From: Polyangiaceae bacterium
GTDB lineage: Bacteria > Myxococcota > Polyangia > Polyangiales > Polyangiaceae
Length of the DNA: 9,245 nucleotides
Direction: 5' to 3'
Assembly: GCA_025936205.1 (NCBI GenBank)
Contig: JAICTU010000370.1
Span: 1 to 9,245 of the forward strand
In this document: one piece after another, positions 1-6,955 of the stretch
How the letters are laid out: each line of letters opens with the position of its first letter
Position numbering within the stretch: position 1 is the first letter of the stretch
Made by a program: the position numbers and the translations under genes
Notes under the pieces: generated by a model
Told to the model about the DNA's origin: nothing
The model's input: only the letters and a program-made list of their open reading frames with translations
Databases searched by the model: none

Positions 1-1335
1 GCCCTGCTGCAGCGCCTGGGGGCTCCGCAGGCTGCTGCGCTCCTGGCCGCCGCTGCGTTCCTCTTCTGCAACTATAGCTACACCGACTGGGTAGTGCGCG
101 GCGCCTTCGCCGAGTACTCCGCGCTGATGCTCCTGCCCTGGCTGTTCCGCTGGCTCTGCGGGGTGCTGGACGGGGAGGCGCCGAGGAGCTCTTTCCGGCT
201 CGGAGCCGTGACGCTGCCCGCGCTGTATCTGGCCCACTCGGGGTTGTTCTTCTTCGCGGCGATGCCGGTGCTGCTCGCCGTCGTCTGGCGTTGCCTGCGA
301 GGCGCGGATCGCAAACCATTTTGTCGAGCTCTGCTCGGCGTGGCCCTGATCGTCGCCAGTGTGATGCTGCCGATCGTCGTCTGCCAGCTGCTCCTCGCGC
401 GCGAGCTGAGCTTCGCAGAGGGCATCGCCGTGTACGCTCCCCGCGATCACTTTGCCTCGCTCGGACGGCACCTCGGCGGCGGCGACTACGTCTGGGGTCA
501 AACCTGGGAGGGCTTCTCGGTGCAGCTCGACTTGCCCATCGTGCTCCTGGCGCTCGCGCTGCTCGCCTGGATGGTGCGCGCGCAGCTCCGAGGTCGGCCC
601 GTGCTGCGAAACGGCGCTCTGGTTGCATACGTGGGGCTCTGGATCGCAGCGCTCTACTATGGATTCCTGCTGACGCCCGCGTCGGAGCTCGTCTACGAGC
701 ACGTCCCGGGCTTTGCTGTCCTGCAGTTTCCGTGGCGGCTCCTGTCTTTTCTGTCGGTGCTCGGTGTGGCCCTGGCTTCGGCCCCCTTGCTGGTGGCAAC
801 CAAGGGGAGCAAGCGGCACGTCGGCCCCCTCTGTGCCGCTCTGCTGCTGATGATGAGCTTCCTCAGCTCGCCCTGGCTGCATACCATCCGCTATGGCTGG
901 GTCCCACGCGCGGAGCTCGAGGCAGAGCTCGGGCCTTTGGCTCGGTTGCAGGTGGGCGGGTTCGAGTATCACCCGAGGACCTCGGGCGTCCGCGGTCCCG
1001 CGCTGGTCGACTACTGGGAGCGGCAGCGCCCGGCGACGGATGCACGGGCCTGGAACGAGCCGGGGTTTGCCGTGGATCTGCTCGGCACACCAGGCTTCGA
1101 GGCGGGTGAGCGGCTGTATCGCATCCGCGCGTGGCGCCCGAGCACGGTAGTGCTGCCCATCACGTACTCGGCGTTCATCGGGGTCGATCTCGTCTCGCCT
1201 CGCACGGAGCGCATCACGACTTGGAAGACCGATGCGGATCCGCGCATCCATTTCGATGTCCCCCAAGGCGAGTGGGAAGTCCGGGTACGCTTTCCCACGC
1301 TGCTCCGCCTTTGCGCCGAGCTCTGGTCGAGTTAG
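1..1335 (+). CDS. PTPS-related/YfhO-like GT-C membrane protein, 3' part only
   Basis: This gene is open from base 1, so its start lies upstream of the window; 444 codons are visible before TAG at 1333-1335. It is a polytopic inner-membrane protein with about eight hydrophobic helices in visible codons 1-300, followed by a soluble, beta-rich tail. Two motifs fit the family named '6-pyruvoyl-tetrahydropterin synthase-related membrane protein' (PF10131, GT-C clan, function poorly known). One is DWVVRGAFAEYSAL at codons 29-42. The other is QFPWR at codons 242-246, which opens a helix. The tail (VDLVSPRTERI..., DVPQGEWEVRVRF) resembles the terminal periplasmic domain of these proteins. Homologues usually continue after an 'F.TPLR..AELLS'-like segment into a last membrane helix. 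Here the match RFPTLLRLCAELWSS ends at TAG and the helix is absent, so the C terminus may be truncated. The 1558 gene follows in the same orientation and may be co-transcribed. The membrane-protein call is secure; the family call rests on remembered motifs. Confidence 0.72.
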   Translation, partial: ALLQRLGAPQAAALLAAAAFLFCNYSYTDWVVRGAFAEYSALMLLPWLFRWLCGVLDGEAPRSSFRLGAVTLPALYLAHSGLFFFAAMPVLLAVVWRCLRGADRKPFCRALLGVALIVASVMLPIVVCQLLLARELSFAEGIAVYAPRDHFASLGRHLGGGDYVWGQTWEGFSVQLDLPIVLLALALLAWMVRAQLRGRPVLRNGALVAYVGLWIAALYYGFLLTPASELVYEHVPGFAVLQFPWRLLSFLSVLGVALASAPLLVATKGSKRHVGPLCAALLLMMSFLSSPWLHTIRYGWVPRAELEAELGPLARLQVGGFEYHPRTSGVRGPALVDYWERQRPATDARAWNEPGFAVDLLGTPGFEAGERLYRIRAWRPSTVVLPITYSAFIGVDLVSPRTERITTWKTDADPRIHFDVPQGEWEVRVRFPTLLRLCAELWSS

Positions 1336-1412
1336 CGGTCACCACGGCATGGGGGCGCGCGCGTTCCGCCCATGTGGCGAGTCTGTCGACTGTATGTGCG
1401 GGTGGTAGAACG

Positions 1413-1426
1413 TGCCAGCGCTGGCA
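1413..1426. promoter_or_regulatory. 14-bp perfect palindrome upstream of the GT22 gene
   Basis: TGCCAGCGCTGGCA is identical to its reverse complement. It lies in the 222-bp gap (1336-1557) between two co-oriented membrane-protein genes, about 130 bp before the chosen ATG. It could be an operator half-way between the genes or the stem of a small hairpin. No T-rich tail follows, so a classical terminator is unlikely. The rest of the gap holds only a short tandem direct repeat, AGGCTGCC/AGGCTGCT (1466-1481), and no convincing promoter. Confidence 0.35.
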
Positions 1427-1557
1427 ACGGCGTATCAAGCGCGCCCCGCAAGCATCAGCAGCGCGAGGCTGCCAGGCTGCTGGGCCGCGCTCATTCAGCC
1501 TGCATTTGGAGTTGTTTCGAGGCACGGGCCCTGCGAAACAAGGCCATCCACCAAGCG

Positions 1558-4338
1558 ATGATCTCGACCTCGGTAAGAGATTCCGAAGCCGTCAGCAGTG
1601 CTGCGCCTTCGCGATTGGACGCGATCTGGTGGCCCCTGATCGGCTTCGTGGTGTTCGCTGCGAGCGCGCTGCGGCTCTGGCTCGCGCTGACGGATCACAG
1701 CGTCTACTGGCCTGACGAGATCTATCAGAGCCTGGAGCAGGCGCACCGCCTGGCCTTCGGCAGCGGGTTCATTCCCTGGGAGTTCCGCGACGGTGCGCGC
1801 AGCTGGCTCTTGCCAGGTCTGATCGCCGGTGTGTGGCGCGTCGCCGCCGCGCTCGGCGTGCACTCTTCGCTGGCACTGGTGGGCCTGGCGCGCGGCATCA
1901 CCGTGCTGGCGAGCGCGGCCTCTTTGTGGCTCAGCGCCCGGCTCTGTGCGCGGCTGTCGAGCCCCCGAGCGGGCTTCATCGCGGTGCTGGTACTCGCCGT
2001 GCTGCCGGCGTCCGTCGTGTTTGGCTACCGCACGCTGTCCGAAAGCCTGAGCGCGCCGCTGATCGTGCTGGCGGCGCTGGCCCTGCTCGACGGCATCCCG
2101 CGCCGCACCTGTGCGGCTGCCGTATGCATCGCGCTCGCCACCTTGTTGCGCTACCAGAACGCGCTGTTCGGGTTGGTGTTCTTGCTCTGGCTCGGGGGGG
2201 AGCACCGGCGCCGCGAAGTGATCTTGTACTTCGGCACAGGCATCGCGACGCTGCTGGCCGGTGGCCTGCTGGATTGGGCGACCTGGGGACGACCCTTCCA
2301 CTCGCTGATCGCTTACGTCGACTTCAACCTGCTCCGCGGCGGAGCCTCCACCTTTGGCGTCGAACCGTTCTGGTACTACGCGAAGAGCTTGTGGGACAGC
2401 ACGGGGCCGGCGGTGCTGATATTTGCTGCGCTCGCCGCGCTGGGTGGCATGCGCATCCCTGGGCTCGGTATGGCCGTGCTCTCGTCGCTGCTCGCGCACT
2501 CGGTGATCCCGCACAAAGAGCTGCGCTTCATCGTCCCGGCGCTACCGCTCGCCTGCGTGCTGATGGGGCTCGGTGCGGACTATCTGTTGCAGCGGGCGGG
2601 TCGTTATGCGCGCTGGTGCTGGGTGGGGCTCGGCGCCTCCGCGCTGGCCAGTGCGCTGTCGCTGCCGCGGCTCGACTACAGGCACATGGGGCAATACCTG
2701 GATACCCCGCGAGGTTCACGCTCGGTCTGGCACTCCGATGAGGAGGCGAACCTGCTGCTGGCGAGCGCGGGGGAGAAGGAGGACCTGTGCGGTCTCGGGG
2801 TGCTGGGGCTGCGCTCTGCCTTCACGGGCGGGTACACGTACTTTCATCGCGCCGCGCCTCTACTCTACACCAGGCAACTCTGTGGCGCAGAACCAGCCGT
2901 CAACTACCTGATCGTCCCCTATCACCTGGCGAGCACGTCGCTGCCAGGGGGCTACACGCGGGTCGAAGATCGCGGCTGGCTCGGTCTCTTTCGCCGTGAG
3001 GGCACTTGCGAGTCGATGCCCAGCGCGTTCGATCCGCTGCTCGAGGGCGCTCACGACATGGGCTTGAATCGGCCCGTCGCCGAGCAAGCGCAAACCGGCA
3101 GCGTGATTTTCGACCTGCGTCGCCACTCAGGCAGCTTCATGCAAGGCTGGGGCATCGGCGAGCTGGTCGATTGCAAGCCGGCGCGCTGGGCGGAAGGGCG
3201 ACACAGCGTCGTCCAATTCCATGCGTCGGCCACTGACCAGCCATTCGTGTTGCGCCTACGGCTGCGTGCCTTCGAGACCGCGACGACCCAGCAACTTCGC
3301 TTGTCGCTCAACGGGCACAATCTGTTCAATGGCCACGTCCCGATCACGCCCTGGATGCTCACCGCGGACGTACCCCCTCTGCTCCGGGGTCGCAACGAGC
3401 TGACCTTCGATTTTTCGCAGATGGGCCAGCCGGGCGGGGACGACGAGCGCTCGCTCTCCGCCTTGCTGGAATCGCTCGAACTCTCGCCGGTGACTCACGA
3501 TTTCGATTTCGTGGTAGGGGGCAGCTCGGACTCCGAGTACCTGGTGAGCGGGTTTGCGCCGCCCGAGTCCGAAGCTGGACGCAGCTTCGTCTGGAATGAG
3601 GGACGTAGCTCCGTGGTTCAGGGCGTGCTCGACCACCCCGAGACGCCGCATCTGCTCTCCTTCACGGCCCAGGCTATCCAAGCAAGCACGGGCGCCGTAC
3701 GCGTTTCCATCAACGACCATCCGCTGCGTAGCGTCCAGCTCGAACCCGAATGGAGCCGTACCAATCTGGTTGTGCCGCCGGATCTCTTGCGCCTCGGACT
3801 CAACCGCGTACGCCTCGACTTCGACAACACCATCGCCCCGATGGCGCTCTACGCGGGCTCCAGCGATCAGCGTCAGCTCGCTGCGCGCTTCCTCGGCATG
3901 TCGCTTCAACCGCTGCCCGACCACCTTCTGATCGATTTCGGTAGTCTCGATGCTCGTCGCTGGATGCTCGACGGCTGGTCGGATGATGAGCGCGAGGGAG
4001 AGCGCAGTGTTCTTTGGAACGACGGCCAGCGCTCGCGCTTGCAGGTCTGGCTCGCTGGGCAGAAAGACGCCCGAATGCGCATCGAGGCCCGGGCCTATGC
4101 TCCCGCCTTGCCGCTCAACGTCGAAGTGCGCCTGAACGACAACGTCGCTGGAGCATTCCAGCCCAGCTCCGAGTGGGGTGTGTACGAGGTTCCGCTGCTC
4201 GCCAAGTTCATCGCCAGCGGCGCGAACATGATCGAGTTCCGCTACGAGCGCGTGGCGAAGCCCAGCGAGCACGAGCCCGGCTCACGTGATGTGCGCGAGC
4301 TCGCCGTGCAATGGGACCGTGTCACGATCGAGCGCTGA
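1558..4338 (+). CDS. GT22-type (Alg9/PIG-B-like) glycosyltransferase fused to three C-terminal beta modules
   Basis: The 926-aa protein has a membrane-embedded GT-C glycosyltransferase domain (about residues 23-400). Enzymes of this family transfer a sugar, often mannose, from a polyprenyl-phosphate donor on the outer face of the inner membrane. The first helix (about 23-44) is followed by YWPDEIYQSLEQAHRLAFG (50-68), with the acidic PDE loop expected for a GT22 catalytic site, then WEFRDGARSWLLPG. HKELRF at 319-324 matches the HKE-x-RF signature of Alg9/Alg12/PIG-B. Residues about 400-515 look like a soluble periplasmic segment. Residues 516-926 hold three related modules of about 135 residues each (see the repeat entry). 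An ATG at 1372 is in frame, but the 62 extra residues are Arg/Cys-rich, lack a ribosome binding site and precede the natural N-terminal helix, so 1558 is preferred; its own ribosome site is weak. The 3' end overlaps the convergent MFS gene. Donor and acceptor are unknown. Confidence 0.82.
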   Translation: MISTSVRDSEAVSSAAPSRLDAIWWPLIGFVVFAASALRLWLALTDHSVYWPDEIYQSLEQAHRLAFGSGFIPWEFRDGARSWLLPGLIAGVWRVAAALGVHSSLALVGLARGITVLASAASLWLSARLCARLSSPRAGFIAVLVLAVLPASVVFGYRTLSESLSAPLIVLAALALLDGIPRRTCAAAVCIALATLLRYQNALFGLVFLLWLGGEHRRREVILYFGTGIATLLAGGLLDWATWGRPFHSLIAYVDFNLLRGGASTFGVEPFWYYAKSLWDSTGPAVLIFAALAALGGMRIPGLGMAVLSSLLAHSVIPHKELRFIVPALPLACVLMGLGADYLLQRAGRYARWCWVGLGASALASALSLPRLDYRHMGQYLDTPRGSRSVWHSDEEANLLLASAGEKEDLCGLGVLGLRSAFTGGYTYFHRAAPLLYTRQLCGAEPAVNYLIVPYHLASTSLPGGYTRVEDRGWLGLFRREGTCESMPSAFDPLLEGAHDMGLNRPVAEQAQTGSVIFDLRRHSGSFMQGWGIGELVDCKPARWAEGRHSVVQFHASATDQPFVLRLRLRAFETATTQQLRLSLNGHNLFNGHVPITPWMLTADVPPLLRGRNELTFDFSQMGQPGGDDERSLSALLESLELSPVTHDFDFVVGGSSDSEYLVSGFAPPESEAGRSFVWNEGRSSVVQGVLDHPETPHLLSFTAQAIQASTGAVRVSINDHPLRSVQLEPEWSRTNLVVPPDLLRLGLNRVRLDFDNTIAPMALYAGSSDQRQLAARFLGMSLQPLPDHLLIDFGSLDARRWMLDGWSDDEREGERSVLWNDGQRSRLQVWLAGQKDARMRIEARAYAPALPLNVEVRLNDNVAGAFQPSSEWGVYEVPLLAKFIASGANMIEFRYERVAKPSEHEPGSRDVRELAVQWDRVTIER
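3103..4335 (+). repeat. Three divergent tandem protein modules in the GT22 C-terminal half
   Basis: By eye, residues about 516-646, 648-790 and 792-926 align as three copies. Each opens with a hydrophobic/Asp strand (VIFDL, FDFVV, IDFGS). A Gly-aromatic pair follows: GW at 530-531, GF at 665-666, GW at 806-807. Next comes a W...GR/GQ-S strand: WAEGRHSVVQ, WNEGRSSVVQ, WNDGQRSRLQ. An LRLSLNG / VRVSIND / VEVRLND strand follows, then a hydrophobic-N-x-hydrophobic strand with RNELTFDF, LNRVRLDF or ANMIEFRY. Each copy ends with an acidic-R-x-L strand: DERSLSALLESLEL, DQRQLAARFLGMSL, DVRELAVQWDRVTI. The pattern suggests a jelly-roll or carbohydrate-binding-like beta-sandwich, which is inference. The copies are too diverged to be a recent DNA duplication. 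Confidence 0.7.
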
Positions 4339-5590
4339 CCTCCGGAGCCAGCGCATGGACCGGGACCGGGCGGCGGCTGGAGACGAGCACCAGCAGTGAT
4401 ACCGCACCCAGGCCGGCGCAGAGCTGTGTCAGGCCGCGGTGACCGAGCTGCTCCACGAGCAAGCCGAAGCACAGGTAACCCATCAGCGAGCCCAGGCTCC
4501 AAGAGCTGGAGTACAAACTCGTGGCGAGCCCCGTTTGCCCGGGCAGCAAATCCTGAAAGTACGGGATCGCCAGGCTCATCGTGGCGGCGATCGTGAATGC
4601 GTTCAGCACCTGCGCTGGATACACGTCGCTGGGCGCACGTGCGAAGCCGAGTGCCAGGAAGTAGACGACGCCCACCAGCACGCCCACGCGGATCATGAAC
4701 GCCTGCCGGGCGCTGGTCGAGAGCCGCCCCAGGCAGAGCATGAACGGGATCTCGAACACGGGGGCCACCGCAAAGGCTGTCCCGACCTGAGGCTCCGCAC
4801 CGCCGAGCTCCTGGGTGATCAGCAGCGGCAAGTTCATCAGGTTCATGGAGATCGCGCACAAGATCAGCACGAAGGAGCCAAACTGGGCGAGCAAGAAGGG
4901 GCGCGTCAGGAGCCGGGCGAGCGGCTCTCGATTCACAGCCTGCGCCGCGACCGGCTCCCGGCGAGGCCGTGCGGGCACCAAGGCGACGACCAGCGATAGG
5001 TAGGCGAGCAATAAGCCTGACGCCGCGAGGAACGAACCGCGATAGCCGAAGCGGGCCACCACCAGCGCACCGAGCGCAGGCCCCACCGTCCACGCCAGCG
5101 AGAAAGTGGCGCGCAGCACCCCGAGCGCAAAGGATGCGTTGCCGCGCTCCGAGCGCGCCAGCTCCTCGCGAGCGTGCGCAAAGATCTGCGAGAAGCTGAT
5201 GGATGAGACGCTGAGCAAGGCCCCCCCGATCAACATCAGCAGTGGAGGCTGCCGGATGAACGCATAGCCCAGATAACCGAGCGTGCCGCCGCTGCCGCCG
5301 ATCAGCAGCACCGTGCGCCGCGACCAGCGCGTGTCCGAGAGCCGAGCGAGCAGCGTGCTGGCGCCCATCGCGCAGACAGCATTCGAGGTCATGAAGAGAG
5401 CAAAGGTCAGCGGCTTCATGCCCACCGCCTGCGTGCCCCAGAGCGAGAGAAACGGCAGCACGAACGACGAGGCGAGCCCCAGCACGAGGCTGCAAGCCAG
5501 CAATCCAGCGAAGCCCGGGGCCCCGGCGATTTCGCGGGCAGCGCTGCGCACGCGCATCACGAGACCGTTCGACACTGCTTGATCCTCCAT
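4322..5590 (-). CDS. SetA/SetB-like sugar efflux MFS transporter
   Basis: The 422-aa protein has about 12 membrane helices and belongs to the major facilitator superfamily. It would export sugars or glycosides across the inner membrane, driven by protons. Helix 1 ends in LPFLSLWGTQAVGMKP (about 45-60), close to the sugar-efflux subfamily. A motif-A-like loop LARLSDTRWSRR (81-92) lies between helices 2 and 3. The segment YFQDLLPGQTGLATSLYSSS (from residue 344) strongly resembles the conserved YFQDLMPG...ATTLFTN region of SetA/SetB. The ATG at 5590 is preferred to an upstream in-frame TTG at 5614, because GAGG and GGAGAG lie 3-11 nt before the ATG and nothing suitable precedes the TTG. Its 3' end overlaps the GT22 gene by 17 bp, tail to tail. 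Upstream, the 249-bp gap to the divergent Cys-rich gene contains a likely operator dyad. The substrate is unknown; a role in exporting a glycan precursor is speculation. Confidence 0.85.
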   Translation of the reverse strand: MEDQAVSNGLVMRVRSAAREIAGAPGFAGLLACSLVLGLASSFVLPFLSLWGTQAVGMKPLTFALFMTSNAVCAMGASTLLARLSDTRWSRRTVLLIGGSGGTLGYLGYAFIRQPPLLMLIGGALLSVSSISFSQIFAHAREELARSERGNASFALGVLRATFSLAWTVGPALGALVVARFGYRGSFLAASGLLLAYLSLVVALVPARPRREPVAAQAVNREPLARLLTRPFLLAQFGSFVLILCAISMNLMNLPLLITQELGGAEPQVGTAFAVAPVFEIPFMLCLGRLSTSARQAFMIRVGVLVGVVYFLALGFARAPSDVYPAQVLNAFTIAATMSLAIPYFQDLLPGQTGLATSLYSSSWSLGSLMGYLCFGLLVEQLGHRGLTQLCAGLGAVSLLVLVSSRRPVPVHALAPEVSARS

Positions 5591-5677
5591 CGTCCTCGAG
5601 CTCTCCGGGCGCAAGGCTGCGCCAGAGCCTTTGCGAACGGGAGATGCCAGAGGGCTCCGGCGGTCGCGGACCGAAAT

Positions 5678-5699
5678 GGCACACCGTGCACCCTGTGCC
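5678..5699. promoter_or_regulatory. 22-bp three-part dyad, likely operator
   Basis: GGCACA (5678-5683) and TGTGCC (5694-5699) are exact reverse complements. The self-palindrome GTGCAC (5686-5691) sits exactly at their centre, flanked on both sides by CC. A further GGCAC follows at 5707-5711. The site lies 88 bp before the MFS start and about 140 bp before the Cys-rich gene start, in the divergent gap 5591-5839. This is the geometry of a binding site for a dimeric helix-turn-helix repressor. Which regulator binds is not visible. I could not place convincing -35/-10 elements elsewhere in the gap. Confidence 0.45.
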
Positions 5700-5839
5700 G
5701 CCCACGGGCACAGGCCTTGCTTTGATTTCAGTTACTTGGTCGCAACCGAGCAAGCCCCCACGAAATCGCGGCGAGGTTGGCTCGAGTTGTGCCACTCGCC
5801 GGCTCACGCCGGGACCACCCCACGACACGGAGAGCGCAG

Positions 5840-6880
5840 ATGACCCAGCCCAACCCCTCTCAGCAGGCACGCCGAGGACTCAAACCCCTGTGGGGGTTGG
5901 TGGTGCTGGTGGCGCTGACCCAGATGGGAATGGACGCGCGCGGCTGCTTCTCCTCCAGCAGCGGGGGTGATGACGACGGAATCGGCGGCTCTGGCGGTGG
6001 CACGTCCGCCGGAGGCAGCTCGGCCGGCGGCTGCGATCTCGGCGGCAAGCACTACGCCATCAACCAAGGCGTTCCCTCGCTCGACGGCTGCAACAGCTGC
6101 AGCTGCAGCCAGGGCGGTATCGTGTGTACCGACCGCGCCTGCGTGGAGAACGGCGGCAGTGGCGGCAGTGGCGGCAGCGGCGGAGTGGGTGGCAGCGGCG
6201 GCACTGCAGGCACCGGCGGGGTGGGTGGAATCGGCGGGGTCGGCGGCGGCGCCCAGTGCAACGCCGGGGTCGGCTGCCTCCAGGTGCCGTGCGCCTGCCT
6301 CGACGAGGACGCGGACGGACAGTGCGACAACCACTGCCCGAGCTACGAGTGCATCAACGGACAGTGCGTCGACGTGTCGCCCCAGCCCGTGATCTGTGGC
6401 GGCCTGCTGGGCACGGCCTGCCCGGATGGCGAGTACTGCAAGTTCCTGCCATCCACGCGCTGCGGCTCGGGTGACCAGACGGGCGAGTGCACGCCCAAGG
6501 CCGAGGTCTGCGACCAGATCTACAACCCGGTGTGCGGCTGCGACGGGAAGACCTACAGCAGCGGCTGCACTGCCTCGGCGGCGGGCATATCGGTGAAGGC
6601 GACCGGCGAGTGCCCCAACTCCGGCCCTCTCGGCGTCGGTGACAGCTGCGGAGGATTCGTTCCCCCCTCCGCCCCCACCTGCGCTGACGGCCTGTTTTGC
6701 CAGCACCAGCCCGGCGCTCTGTGTGGTGCCGCGGACGCACCCGGCGAATGCGTGGAGATTCCGAAGAGCTGCCCGACCGCGGGTGACCTCGTGTGCGGCT
6801 GCGATGGAGTCACCTACGCAAACGCCTGCGCCGCGGCGCGCGCCCAGGTCGGCATCCTCGACCTGGGGCGCTGCGAGTAA
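5840..6880 (+). CDS. Secreted Cys-rich probable lipoprotein with VWC/pacifastin-like and two Kazal-type units
   Basis: The 346-aa exported protein starts at the ATG with GGAGAG five bases upstream; an in-frame GTG at 5777 lacks this. The N terminus has a basic region (RRGLK), a hydrophobic core (about 18-31) and ARGC ending at Cys36. This is a weak lipobox with Arg at -2, followed by a Ser/Gly/Asp tether. Residues 65-101 (C...DGCNSCSC...C...C) resemble a VWC or pacifastin segment. Residues 105-137 are a Gly-Ser linker. Residues 140-176 carry eight Cys and a DEDADGQCD loop like calcium-binding DxDxDGxxD loops. Residues 186-258 and 270-345 are two 10-Cys units, each ending in a Kazal-type PVCGCDGKTY/LVCGCDGVTY core. 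After Cys36 there are 34 cysteines, an even number that fits full disulfide pairing and supports lipidation at Cys36. Kazal domains often inhibit serine proteases; that activity here is inferred. Such proteins are common in myxobacteria. Confidence 0.85.
   Translation: MTQPNPSQQARRGLKPLWGLVVLVALTQMGMDARGCFSSSSGGDDDGIGGSGGGTSAGGSSAGGCDLGGKHYAINQGVPSLDGCNSCSCSQGGIVCTDRACVENGGSGGSGGSGGVGGSGGTAGTGGVGGIGGVGGGAQCNAGVGCLQVPCACLDEDADGQCDNHCPSYECINGQCVDVSPQPVICGGLLGTACPDGEYCKFLPSTRCGSGDQTGECTPKAEVCDQIYNPVCGCDGKTYSSGCTASAAGISVKATGECPNSGPLGVGDSCGGFVPPSAPTCADGLFCQHQPGALCGAADAPGECVEIPKSCPTAGDLVCGCDGVTYANACAAARAQVGILDLGRCE
6152..6250 (+). repeat. Gly-Ser linker with short 9-bp tandem repeats
   Basis: The DNA starts with GGCGGCAGT twice, then GGCGGCAGC (6152-6178), and continues as degenerate GGN-rich triplets to 6250. 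It encodes the flexible linker at residues 105-137. Because units are multiples of three, slippage would change linker length without shifting the frame. Confidence 0.7.
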
Positions 6881-6893
6881 CCTCGCGCGACGC

Positions 6894-6928
6894 GGGGCGG
6901 ATTGCCCCCTTCGCGACCTCCCGTCGCG
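6894..6928 (+). terminator. Two adjacent small hairpins after the Cys-rich gene
   Basis: GGGGC-N5-GCCCC (6894-6908) begins 13 bases after the stop codon. CGCGAC-N5-GTCGCG (6912-6928) follows directly. No T tract is present, so factor-independent termination is unproven. They could act as a weak terminator or as 3'-end protection, or lie in the leader of the next gene, whose ribosome binding site starts at 6946. Confidence 0.3.
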
Positions 6929-6945
6929 CGTCATATGCTCGCGAC

Positions 6946-6951
6946 AGGAGG
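6946..6951 (+). promoter_or_regulatory. Strong ribosome binding site deciding the ABM gene start
   Basis: AGGAGG ends four bases before the ATG at 6956. It selects this codon over the in-frame ATGs at 6902 and 6935. Confidence 0.75.
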
Positions 6952-6955
6952 TCCC

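Noticed and set aside
291..1109. 272-codon plus-strand frame inside the first gene
   Set aside because: Arg/Ala-rich shadow; the overlapping frame has membrane helices and family motifs.
1372..1557. 62-residue N-terminal extension of the GT22 protein
   Set aside because: No ribosome site, Arg/Cys-rich composition, and it would precede the normal N-terminal helix of this family.
1495..2514. 339-codon minus-strand open frame inside the GT22 gene
   Set aside because: Gln/Arg/Glu-rich shadow without motifs. The plus strand carries the PDE and HKELRF signatures.
3256..4272. 338-codon minus-strand open frame inside the GT22 C-terminal half
   Set aside because: No recognisable domain; the sense strand shows threefold repeated module structure.
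5677..5690. Sigma-54-like sequence TGGCAC...TGCA
   Set aside because: The GG and GC elements are separated by 8 bases instead of the required 10; the bases are better explained by the dyad.
4242..5870. 542-codon minus-strand open frame over the MFS gene
   Set aside because: It lies in another frame of the same strand, has Arg/Ala/Gly-rich low-complexity content and no family motif; the MFS frame has clear helices and SetA motifs.
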